Program-made: the position numbers and the translations under genes
The notes under the pieces: model-generated
Seen by the model: the letters and a program-made list of their open reading frames with translations, nothing else
Databases searched by the model: none
Told to the model about the DNA's origin: nothing
Shown: positions 10,740-20,477 of the stretch, in pieces
Layout: each line of letters begins with the position of its first letter
How positions within the stretch are numbered: position 1 is the first letter of the stretch
DNA from: Costus lasius
Lineage: Eukaryota; Streptophyta; Magnoliopsida; Zingiberales; Costaceae
NCBI GenBank assembly: GCA_027563935.2
Contig: CM050448.1
Coordinates: forward strand, 126,581,190-126,645,189
Direction: 5' to 3'
DNA length: 64,000 nucleotides

Positions 10740-11060
10740 CTTGTCTCCAGTCGAGGGAAAGAAGCAAACCCTAAATATGGCAGTTGAAGCTCAAGAAGAA
10801 AACGGTGGCCGCGAATGGTGGTGGCGGCGGTACAAAGGCCTCTCCAGGACGTCGGAGGCGAATGCTGGGGAAGCGGCGTAGGGCGGAGAGGCGGGCGGCG
10901 GGAGACGGCGAGGGAGAAGAGGCGTAAGGTGGAGAGGCGGGAGGCAGGAGACGGCGAGGGAAAAGAGGCGTAAGGCGGAGAGGCGGGCGGCGGGCGACGG
11001 CGAGTGAGAAGAGGCGTAAGGCGGAGAGGCGGGATGCTGGCGACGCGAGGAGGAATAGGC
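10740..11060 (-). other. GC-rich leader / possible first exon of exon string (A1)
   Basis: Minus-strand reading goes from the array module into a leader with repeated CGCCTCTCCGCCTTACGCC units (about 11070-10880), then into sequence ending GGAGACAAG|GTGAGTTC, a near-perfect donor at 10740/10739. No credible long coding frame. With the exons at 10633, 10138 and 9749 it forms a string of exon-like pieces, all minus strand. A2 has lost one base exactly at this splice site. Confidence 0.45.
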
Positions 11061-11200
11061 GTAAGGCGGAGAGGCGGTGAACCGGACGGTTTAATAAAAC
11101 GGATCAGACCGTCCGGCTCAACAGAATAACCGGTTCACCCAGACCGCGGTCCAATCGGACTTCAAAACCCAAGTGAGCTCCACGTGGATATTATGTGGCA
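11060..11200 (-). promoter_or_regulatory. Conserved GGTTCAACC/ACCGCGGT module, possible repeat-derived promoter (A1)
   Basis: It contains GGTGAACCGGACGG, an inverted GACCGTCCGG partner, AACCGGTTCACCC, GACCGCGGTCCAATCGGACT (about 11142-11161) and GAGCTCCACGTGG. The same motif order recurs at 3120-3240 (plus), 34760-34880 (minus) and 63745-63840 (minus), each between the GCCACGCGG array and a C/T-rich leader. The promoter role is inference from position and from the splice donor downstream. No TATA box was assigned. Confidence 0.4.
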
Positions 11201-11202
11201 TA

Positions 11203-11815
11203 AATGGGGGCAGCGCCGCCGGGTGCCACGCGGAAGCCGCCGACGCCACGCGGACGCCGCCGATGGCGCCACGCGGAAGCCGCTGCTGAAGCCACGCGGA
11301 CGCCGCCGATTAGCCACACGGACGCCGCCGTAATCGCCACGCGGAAGCCGCCGATTAGCCCCGCGGACGCCGCCTCAAAAACCACGCGGACGCCGCCGAT
11401 AAGCCACGCGGACGCCGCCTATGGAGCCACGCGGACGCCGCCAATGGAAACACGCGGAAGCCGTAGATAGAGCCACGCGGACGCTGTAATGCAGCCACGC
11501 GGACGCTGCAGATGCCGCCACGCGGATGCCACCGCTAGCTCCACGCGGACATTGCAGATGGAGCCACGCGGACGCCGCAGCTGGCGCCACGCGGACGCTG
11601 CAGATGGAGATACGCAGACGAGCGCACACGCGGGCGCCACGCTCACGCCACATTTGTGCCACGCGGCCGCCACGTAAGAGATACGTGTCTACTACATATC
11701 AGCTAGCAGAGCCACGTTTGCGCCACGTGTCGGCCACGTATTCGCTATGCGTCAGCCACATTTGCGCCACGTATCAGCCACGTAGGCGCCACACGTACAC
11801 CACATGGACACCACG
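11203..11815. repeat. GCCACGCGGACGCCG minisatellite (A1)
   Basis: About 25 units of 18-24 bases with core GCCACGCGGACGCCGCCGAT or close variants (AGCCACGCGGACGCC, GCCACGCGGAAGCC). They decay rightwards into CCACGTATCAGCCACGTAGG types. All codon positions vary with no frame preserved, so it is not coding. Several units are missing from A2 (34910-35455) and others are gained. Confidence 0.9.
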
Positions 11816-11879
11816 TTCACAAAATTTAATCAATAAATTTAATTAAATATTATAATAAAAAATAAATATGAGGAAAATT

Positions 11880-12500
11880 AAAACCGCTATAACTTTTGAT
11901 CTAGAAGTCGGATTAAGACGATTCTTGCGACGTTAGAAAGCTTGAAAAGAGTAGAACACACTTACATAGTCCAATGGCTTTTAGGATTTATGATTTAGAA
12001 TTAAATTAATATATTTAATTAATAAAAATAAGAAAAATTTAATTAATTGTAACTTTTGATATAGAAGTCGGATTGAGACGATTCTTGCAGCGTTAAAAAG
12101 CTTAAAAATAGTAGAATGCACTCACATAGTCTAATTATATTTAGGATTTATGATTGAGATGTTTCTGACACTATTAATGTTTAGGAATTAATTAATTATA
12201 TATTAAAATAGAAAAAAATTAAAAAAAATAAATTTTAGATTGCTATAACTTTTGATATAAAAGTCAAATTGAGATGATTCTAACGCCATTAGGAAACTTG
12301 AAATGAGTAGAATGCACTCACATAGTCCAATAGAGAATAAAGTTTATGGTTTAACGGTTAGAATTTAGGAATTAAGAAATAGAGTTTAAAGTTTATAGTT
12401 TAGGGTATATGGTCTTGGGTCTAGAAATCGGATTGTGACAATTCTTGCAGCTTTAAAAAGCTTGAATATAATAGAATGCACTCATGTGGTCCAATAAAAT
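11880..12500. repeat. AT-rich long-period tandem repeat next to minisatellite (A1)
   Basis: Four diverged direct units start near 11885, 12049, 12240 and about 12413. The first three share CTATAACTTTTGATCTAGAA or variants, and all four share GTCGGATTGAGACGATTCTT-like and GCACTCACATAGTCCAAT-like parts. The period is about 165-190 bases. One extra unit sits alone at 15745-15842, beside a small piece of the minisatellite. The constant order (array then these units) shows they belong to the same element type. Confidence 0.8.
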
Positions 12501-14761
12501 TTATTATGTGTTTATCTCACTATCTTCTATTGATTTAGTCGTAAGAGTGGAGATGATCGCATTATCACATGTCTGATCCACATCAAATATTTCGTATGTG
12601 AAGCAAAGGTGATTTTTCTATAATATTTGATAAAATTACCATTTTATATAAGTAGTGCCTTTTAAATGTAGTATAATAATAGAAGCAAGTAGTAGTTAAA
12701 TATGACATTGTTATGACTTTAACTATGTGAGGTTAATATGAGGATATACTTAGAAGAATAATAAAATGATACGTGGTTTCCTAACTTTTTATTATTGTAA
12801 TCCATAAATTTGTTTAAAATGGTGAAATTCCCGAATTATATATTTTTCTTGAGCTAAATAAATTCTTTTTAATCATGAAAAAATGAATTAAGTAGAATTC
12901 TATTTTCATAAAAAAATTATAACAAATTGTAACTTTGAGAAAATTCTTCATTACTAGAATTATTCTGGGATAGATTTATGGTGTAACAAACGTTTTTCTA
13001 ATTCCCAATTGCAATTAAATTTATTATCATTAATTATGATGGGCTTTTCTTATAATTAAGAGGCATTTTACCATAAAATATTATCTTTACCACTTTATTT
13101 AATCTCCTTATAAATGTTTTTTTTTCTTATTTGGGGCAGCTCTGCAGAGAAAATATGCAATTACGAATCATGAGATCATCGCAACAGACGGTGTGAATAA
13201 TTTTAATACTATTCTTTCCTTGATGCTTAAAATATTGATATTTACTGTTTAGGATAGTGATTTGAGAATGTGAAAGAATATTTATGCACTCTATGAAAAA
13301 TAAAATAATAAAAAATGATATTCTTTTATTTGTTTGAATATTTAATTGTTCATGTTAACAATGAGACAATGTGCATCATTCGGCCCAGAGAAAATAAGGC
13401 AAAAGAAAACAAATAATGAAAAGTAGCCCAGCCCAGCCCATCTAAGGACGCAGTCATTATGTACAGAGAAAATAAACTATACAAAGCAAAAAACATTGGG
13501 CATTTCTACTGTGCACCTTCTGCATAGCCGCTGATCAATTTTAACCCTAATTGGCGAGTACATGGCCTGGCCTGCCAAGTGTAGAGGCTGGATTGGGGCT
13601 ATAGTGGTTCTGCATCCCATCCTCCCAAAATCCAACCCGTTAGGAATTCAGGTCATAAATTAATAAATTATTTACATGGCCCAACTATTAGGCCTAATTC
13701 TCTGGGCCGATCGCCAAGACTCAGACCCAATTCTCTGGATTCGGGTTATAAAGGTACTGTATTCGATGCACCACAAAACCCAACCTGCAGGTAGATTGGG
13801 CCAGATTGGTCATGCCCAACTAATTTCTGACCCAAATGCAAATCTGTTCGTTCATCAGCAAAGTTACATAAATAGATCGGAATTAAATGATCTGATTGGA
13901 TCGAGGCAATACATGTGACTCAGTCAGATCCAGACTCAATTTGATGATAGATTTGGGCCGGCCGAGTTAACTTGAATTATGGGCCACTCCTTGTATTCAT
14001 AATTATACCCTTTTATTGACTTAAAAAATGAAAGATATGCGAAAAAGAATTACTAAACTATTCTCCTTATAGGGAAAATTATATTGTATTTATTATTCCT
14101 GTAAATAAATATTAATATTTGAAATTATTCAAATAAAAAGTAGTTTCAGCTAACTTCTAAAATTTTGATACTATGTATCATTGGATTATTTGGAAAGAAA
14201 TATGTATATCAAAATTGCATTATTGGACGTGAGTAAAAAATTATACTTGACAATATAAGTAATTGGATTGAAGTAAATGAGAATACAAAAGTATATATCC
14301 TCGTGATGATTAAAAGTTATAATTTTAGTTTCTGTTGTTATTTAATTAAATTTTAAAAAAGTATACAGTGACACAATGTATTGAAAAAAATTAAACGATA
14401 ATATTAGCAGTGTAACAAAAAAATATATCTTATACAATTATGATCTTTTATGTAAATTTGATTCGAATTTAATAAGTTATATACTGAGACAGAAAATGAA
14501 AGCTTGCAAAGTAGTGTTATTTTGACTTTTTGATATAGATAATAATGATATAATTAAATGTCATGATAATGATATTAACTAAATACATGGATGTATATTT
14601 ATTACTATTAATTATGTGAATATCTCATATAACATATCATATACTTTTTTTTCCCTAAAATCAAAATTCAATCTCTAATAAATGCAAGATTGGAATATTC
14701 TATTATATAATTTAAATATAACTCGAGTATTTAAATGAGTATTCTAATTAAATCTAAACTT
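12501..14761. other. AT-rich stretch, no gene recognised (A1)
   Basis: AT-rich with one C/G-richer patch (13380-13990, with repeated GGCCCA words). The longest open stretch (13676-13918) has no family signature and is identical in A2 (37314-37556), so conservation there reflects recent duplication only. Confidence 0.5.
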
Positions 14762-15640
14762 TAATTGAATTATTATTTTTAAATTATCATATAAATATAT
14801 AAATTAATATAATACTTTATGTATATTTAATAATTTACTCTAATATTAGTTGATTAAGAATTTCAGATAAATTTATTTGTTTATTTTCAAACATGTATCG
14901 TGTATTCGTCCACTCAAACTCATATAAACACATCCCACATTTATAATCAGATATATGAAGTCGCTTTAAATTAGTTGGATTGAATACCCAAATACTTCGA
15001 GGGGCATAATTACTATAGTAAGTTTGGTAGTCGCAAATACTTGCATAACAAGTTGACTAGGGAAGTAGACAGCAACTCAATGATAAATGAAGGCACCAAT
15101 AATGAAGAATATGGTGCACTAGAATTGCAAATATGCAAACTCCCAATCCTAATTATCATTTTGTTCTCTTAACTGGTGATCGAACGGCTTACTGCCACCA
15201 ACTGCTCTCAGTTTGATAGAGTCTATCAGAAGTAGTTCCTCAGGAAGGCTGAAATGATGCTAGAATGGTCACTGGATGTTGCATCCTCCAGAATCCGGTC
15301 CGCGACGGACATTGCCATGGGCAGAGAGTTCCAGAAGATCCATATCTCGGCCTACAGTCCATAAATGGTTGCAACTTTATGAATCTGATTATGCAAATTT
15401 TTGCTTAATGACCAAAGAACTTTTATTACCCGAAACTCTAACTCTTCTGTATAAGTTTAGACTTGGATATCTCCACTTTGTTCCCCTTAGCTCTATTGAC
15501 AGTTGCCTAGATAAAGAACAAGTTATTTGTTTGTTGCATTACATTTGATCATGTGGGTAGTATATTGTTAAATTTTAATAGAAATAAAAGAAACAAAAGA
15601 GGTAAAAGAATGCTATCTACTGAACATCTGGATACTCAGC
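14762..15640. other. Unique AT-rich stretch after A1
   Basis: A 90-codon plus-strand open frame at 15276-15548 shows no recognised domain and no clear splice context. I do not call it a gene. Confidence 0.4.
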
Positions 15641-15654
15641 TTCTGCACACGCTA

Positions 15655-15850
15655 AGCTAACGCCACGCGGACGCTACGTAGACGTCACGCAGCCGCCACC
15701 TGTCACGGAATTAATTTAGTTAAATATTAAAATAGAAAAAATTAAAACGGCTATAACTTTTGATCTAGAAGTCGGATTGAGGTGATTCTTGCGGCGTTAG
15801 AAAGCTTGAAAAGAGTAGAATGCACTCACAAAGTCCAATATGTTTAAGAG
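15655..15850. repeat. Isolated piece of minisatellite plus AT-rich unit
   Basis: About 60 bases of array remains (AACGCCACGCGGACGCTACG...) are joined to ATTTAGTTAAATATTAAAAT and one unit with CTATAACTTTTGATCTAGAA and CACAAAGTCCAATA. The arrangement is the same as at 11790-11980. It shows the array/AT-unit boundary is a fixed feature of the element. Confidence 0.75.
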
Positions 15851-15893
15851 TAAAGGGAAAAATAAAAAATATTTAAAAGATAAGGAAAATTAG

Positions 15894-15922
15894 TTTAGGG
15901 TTTAGGGTTTAGGGCTTCGGGC
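15894..15922 (+). repeat. Short telomere-like repeat
   Basis: Three consecutive TTTAGGG-type units followed by a decayed one (TTAGGGCTTCGGGC). It is interstitial, not a chromosome end. Confidence 0.8.
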
Positions 15923-16289
15923 TTATGCATAAAATGATTGCTCTTAGTTTTTCACCGTGTTTTAGTTGATGCATATACGACAGACGAAACAAACAGTTTG
16001 TTTAGCTTTCTCAATCAGTCATTATCAAAGCAAAGATATTTTTATACGCTTCAACTGTTTGGGTTAACTGTAATTTATTTTCATCAGTAATTATTAAGAT
16101 TTGGAACTTATTTGATTTAATTTAATTGAATGAAAAATAAAATTTAAAACTAACAAAATTAAAAGAAAAATCGAGAGCATGCAGCCCTGCGCTGAGATGT
16201 TTATAATTTTTATTTTTTACCACCACCACTACATCATGCCAATTTTTTATTTGCCAGAAAAAAGCACATGTAGCAGAGTCATTGTGAGG

Positions 16290-17470
16290 CATACTTGTTG
16301 TCAAGCTCCGGACCTAAGGTTCTCTAGCGGACCTTCATACCGCGCCGAAACCCTAATTTTGTTGGGCGTGAAATCACCCCCAAATTGGCAACCCTAATTG
16401 CCGTCCAAAATTTATCCCCAAATCAGAAAAACCGAAACCCTAATTTCAACGCTGCCGCGCCGCGCTTCGAATTATCATCCTTACTGACGTCAGAATTGCG
16501 TCAGCCGCCCGAATTAGATTTTCGTCGTTGAAATCCCAATCGGCGATTCCGATTTTGACCCAGTCAAAATCAGAGCTTGTCTTCTTCACTGCGCCTTGAC
16601 GAGCGCCGCATTCGTCCACCGTCACCTTGCGTCGCCGGGGACGAAAGAGTTGCCAGCAAGGGAAGATGCCCCCGTCCTACTCCTTTCGTTGCCGATGTAG
16701 GAAACGTCTCCGCCGCCGGAAGCCTCACCGAGCTCGTCGTCGTCGTGGAGGAAATAGAAAAACAGGGGAAGGAGAAAAAACCTTGCTTTTATTCCCATAC
16801 CTTACAGAAAGTTCACTTCTCTCTCGTCGTCGACCCCCTGGCTGGCGATGCCCTCTTCCCTCCCTCGTCGATGATCCCCCGATCACCAGTTACAGTTCTC
16901 TCAATCTCGTCACAGATCCTCGCCACTTACCAGCCCTCGTCGACGCCTCCCAGGCGTCGGAACTACCTCGTAGCGCTTGGCTTCCCTAAGCCGCTCCTCT
17001 CCGAAGCTCGCTGCTCCTGGTGCTGCTCAATCGGTGGTCCTCCTCCTCGTTCGTCCATCGGCTGGCTTTATAAGGTGGAGGCTGCCTCTGTTATTTCTGG
17101 TGCTGGACCTAGTCTTCCATCAGCCCGTCCGCGTTCCTTCGTTGATGCCGCCTTCCCTCATCGTCCGGACACGTTGCCACGCTCCTATCTTCGTCGTCCG
17201 CATCCGACAATCCCGCCGAGAAGCTCGCATCTCCGTTGCCACGCTAGTCCACATCTGAAGAGAGTGGTGAAGACGTAGCTTTAGCGAATGAGCTCGGGTC
17301 AACAATGGATGTTGACCAAGCTAGTTTCCTCCGTGGACGGGCTCCGCCCTTGGGCACTTGGATTGGGCTTGGGCCACCTCTCAGCTCAACAGACTTTAGT
17401 CCAGCCCACCAGTCCATGGGCCTAGCTTGTTGGTCCAAGGGCCTAACACATGTTCTCCTTTGAGATATGA
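16290..17470 (+). other. GC-rich block with 233-codon frame, origin unknown
   Basis: An abrupt GC-rich island in AT-rich DNA, with 5' leader-like words (AAACCCTAATTT several times). A plus-strand frame at 16577-17278 is 233 codons, rich in Ser, Pro and Arg, with no recognised domain; overlapping frames are open too, as expected from composition. It ends near a pyrimidine/GGCC-rich tail (GGGCCTAGCTTGTTGG). Either a captured gene leader or the untranslated leader of a retroelement. I do not assign a protein. Confidence 0.35.
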
Positions 17471-17760
17471 ATGACAGTCGCATATGAAACAACTACATAT
17501 AACATTTTGATAATATGACAATGTGGATTATGGAAAGAAATATGCAAAAAAAACTAAAATATGCAAAAAGAAACCCTAGTGTAGGGGACCGCCCTTGTGT
17601 TCTTTCAAAGGATTGACCATGACTCTCAAAATCAGGAAACAAGAAAACTATACATTTAGTTAGTTCAAGTTCTGAAAATATTTTTCATTCAAACTAATCA
17701 ATTTGCTTTAAAAAGAGAAATTGAAAAAACAAAACAAAACAGTTCAACGTGGGATTGTTG

Positions 17761-18010
17761 CAGGTCAAATATTATCATTATAGCGTTCATAACATCAATA
17801 AGTAGAGGTATGATATTTGTAGCTCTACAAATGTTAATATACACATGGGAAAACTAAACAAACACGAGTACTCCATATCCATGTACCTAGTACTGATATC
17901 AACCATAATAAAAAAAAATTAACTTCAGTTTCAACTAAGACTCTTTAGTGCGGAAATACATGTACTCTTGTCAATTTAGAATTATCTTATATAAAACAAT
18001 TTACACCTGA
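17761..18010 (+). repeat. Dispersed repeat shared with 47585-47900 and 58787-59105
   Basis: It begins CAGGTCAAATATTATCATTA and continues through CATCAATAAGTAGAGGTATG and CCATATCCATGTAC. The other two copies are nearly identical to each other because they sit in the tandem duplication; this one is more diverged. Non-coding. Confidence 0.8.
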
Positions 18011-18127
18011 GCCTTAACCCTACAAACACAAACATGTAATTATTTACAATTTAAATTTTGAATTCGCAATGGTCGGATAAAAAAACATCCTTATGACTAC
18101 AGGATAGCCTAAATTCATGTATTACTA

Positions 18128-18624
18128 TGTGGTCAGCATAGCAAATGTGTTCTGACATCCTTCAAACGTGTAGCAACTCTTTTTCTAAGCCTTTGGCATC
18201 GGAACCTGCATGGAAATGGAGGTTTAACTGTTTAAGTATTCAAGATTTCAAGTAGCAAAAGAACAAAAAATTAACAAATTGCTAAAGTGAACATCAAAAG
18301 GGAGGACATGACATGATGAATGTCAAAACTAATTGACTTACTTGTCTTTCCCTTTCCTGGGGGCAACTGAGGTTCAGAAGGTGAGGATTTTGCAGATGCA
18401 GGACATGATACTGGTTTTTCTTTGGCAGGGCTTTCCCCTTCAAGCATTTGTTTTTCAATCTTCTCTGCTGGAGTTGATGATGGAGCCTCTGCAGGAGAAG
18501 GTGGTTGAGAATCTTTGACTACTTTGTCATATGGTGGGGCAGCATGAGTGGCACTTAAATCCGATTTTGCTATCACAACAACCTGAGTTCCTGGAGTCAC
18601 GATATCACCTTTCTTTGCAATATA
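18128..18624 (-). pseudogene. DLST (2-oxoglutarate dehydrogenase E2) fragment, two exons
   Basis: Minus strand. Exon 18624-18342 starts after ACTGACAG and ends AGACAA|GTAAGTC. It reads YIAKKGDIVTPGTQVVVIAK, the end of the lipoyl domain, then a Pro/Ala/Lys-rich linker ending SEPQLPPGKGK. The next exon (18205 to about 18128) starts after CATGCAG and reads VPMP.. then, one base out of frame, RLRKRVATRLKD, and after a second shift QNTFAMLTT followed by TAG. This is the start of the catalytic domain of dihydrolipoamide succinyltransferase, the mitochondrial E2 of the 2-oxoglutarate dehydrogenase complex. One inserted and one missing base in the second exon plus the stop show it is broken. Confidence 0.85.
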
Positions 18625-20379
18625 CTGTCAGTGGTAAAGAGATAAATTTTCACCAAGCATGAAGTTTGTTTCATTGAAGAAAGGGACACGGTGGAATTAA
18701 AAAACAACAAGCCACAACTTTGAACCATCTTGTTTTGACTACTATATTTATTTTAATTGAATTTGGATTTACTGGTCAAAAGAATAAACACAGGTTTCTT
18801 TTATTTTCTTCAAAAGCACACAAGCCATAGTATGATAGTAATATAGGAAAAAGAAAACAAAGTACCTCGTTTATGGAAGCATTTTTCCTTCTACCTGAAC
18901 CTACTGATGGACTCACAATAGATAATGTTATTAGCAATGCTACGTGTGTAGTTACGGAACTTGTATTTCCTCCTCTATCTCCCTGATTGGCCTCGTAGTA
19001 CCTATTTTACATGGCTCCAGCATGCACCTCCTTCTCCCTCTGCTTTATTGTTTCATATGGATTTGCAGCCTAAGTGTCAAAGTTTGGCAACCAGGATAGA
19101 AGATATACCATTGAGTGACCAATACCTATCATATGGACCAGAAAAAACTTTTACCTATTCGATATCCTTTGACCATTACATGGCTCATATACTTGCATAC
19201 TCTTGATAGTCCCTCCATATTTGCACTTGAGATCCATTTCCAATGGCAAGCAAGTCCTTCTGTGCGTGTCCAGAATATGTATGGATTACGCTCTGAGGTC
19301 CCACAACTTTATCTTCCATTCTTTCTAGCCGTGGCCATCAGTTGACCTCCACTATGAAAGGCGATGGCATTGACAGGGCTACAGTGGCACAACATAGTAA
19401 CCAAAGGTTGGTAACTTTGCCACCTAAGTGGCCAACCCTATAATAGCATTATAAGGGTTCACCTGCATCATGTTGGTACAGCCTACACCAGTATGATAGG
19501 AGTTTTGCAAACTTACTTACAGGAGGAAGTGCTTGTCTAGAAATTGAAGCTTCAAAGGTGCACAAGATAACAAAATAAATAATTTTCAATAAAAAATAAA
19601 ACGGAAACCAACATAAGTATGCAAATCAAAGTTTTCCATGCATTGAAAAGGCCAAAAGAACATCAAAAGGGCATCATCATAATTGTTAGTGGTGAAGGAG
19701 AGCATCAAAACATTTTATAATTTTCTAGAGACTTTAAATGGGAACAGTGAGCATATTTTACAAGTTAGGTTCACAAAGCACTACCTTTAAACAATAGATC
19801 TTGGTACCATGCCTATTGTAGATATATGGATCCCTACCAAAGTTTAGGAAAGTACGTTAATCGTGATAATCCTGAGCGAAATGATCACAAAAAACATAAA
19901 GAAAATATGTATGACTAAAAACAAAGTATATATCCTAAAAAAGCATTGTTGCACTATCTAATGAGGATATTCTCTTATAACATCTTCTAAATCCCATTAA
20001 TGTGAAAGTTTGTAAAGATACCAACTGGCAGCAACAAAAATATCGCAAATAAGAATTTTGCAGCAAGTGCTCGTGATGATTCTCTTATTGTGCGCAAATG
20101 TATTTGTACGCTATGCATCAATTAGGCCACCTAATAATCGTTATATCAAATATGTGCATGAATTAACACAATTCATATAAAAAATCAATATTTAAGCAAA
20201 TATCCATAAATATTATATATTGCATAGTTTTGAACATATCAATGACAATCCAATCAAATAGTAGCACACAGGTAGTCTAAAAATCTTTTTAAGTATATTA
20301 CTTCAACACATGAATATGCACATCAAAGTGATAATTTAAATAGGAAATGCAATGCATAATTTCAATTCTATGAACAAAC
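18625..20379. other. AT-rich stretch between DLST pieces
   Basis: No further DLST exon was recognised. An exon-like end at about 19526 (minus, CCTCCTGTAAGTAAG) is possible but has no recognised coding sequence. Confidence 0.4.
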
Positions 20380-20477
20380 CTTTGGTGTGCCACCAGCTAT
20401 ACTGATAACAATGTTGTTTCTATATATGATATCATCACCATGAATGACCGTGTTGATAATTGGCTGGTTTTAAAGCC
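20380..20477 (-). pseudogene. DLST catalytic exon, displaced and with a stop
   Basis: A 98-base minus-strand exon lies between TTTTCAG and CCAAAG|GTTTGT. After two bases it reads L, stop (TAA), then NQPIINTVIHGDDIIYRN and NIVISIAGGTPK. This matches the E2 succinyltransferase core, where a glutamine is expected at the TAA (CAA to TAA). In a normal gene this exon follows the exons at 18624 and 18205. Here it lies upstream of them on the same strand, so order is scrambled. Confidence 0.85.

Larger units (their letters stand above)
1..14761. repeat. Segmental duplication, copy A1
   Basis: This block matches 26721-38398 in the same orientation with only a few differences per hundred bases by eye. 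The match begins at the first base of the window, so the true left end lies outside. It stops at 14761, where A1 continues TTAATTGAAT and A2 continues AATATATATC. Large differences are a 350-base insertion in A1 ending at 466, about 2.65 kb present in A1 (about 3032-5682) and absent from A2, and changes in minisatellite copy number. It carries fragments of several unrelated genes, so the mosaic was built before it was duplicated. Confidence 0.95.

Noticed and set aside
11203..11815. Regular repeat-spacer look, considered as CRISPR-like array
   Set aside because: Units are contiguous variants without unique spacers, in plant-type DNA with introns; it is a minisatellite.
13676..13918. 80-codon frame conserved in A2
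   Set aside because: Identity follows from recent duplication; no recognisable protein features.
16577..17278. 233-codon frame as a genuine gene
   Set aside because: No domain, overlapping frames also open, GC-rich composition explains openness; kept only as an unassigned block.
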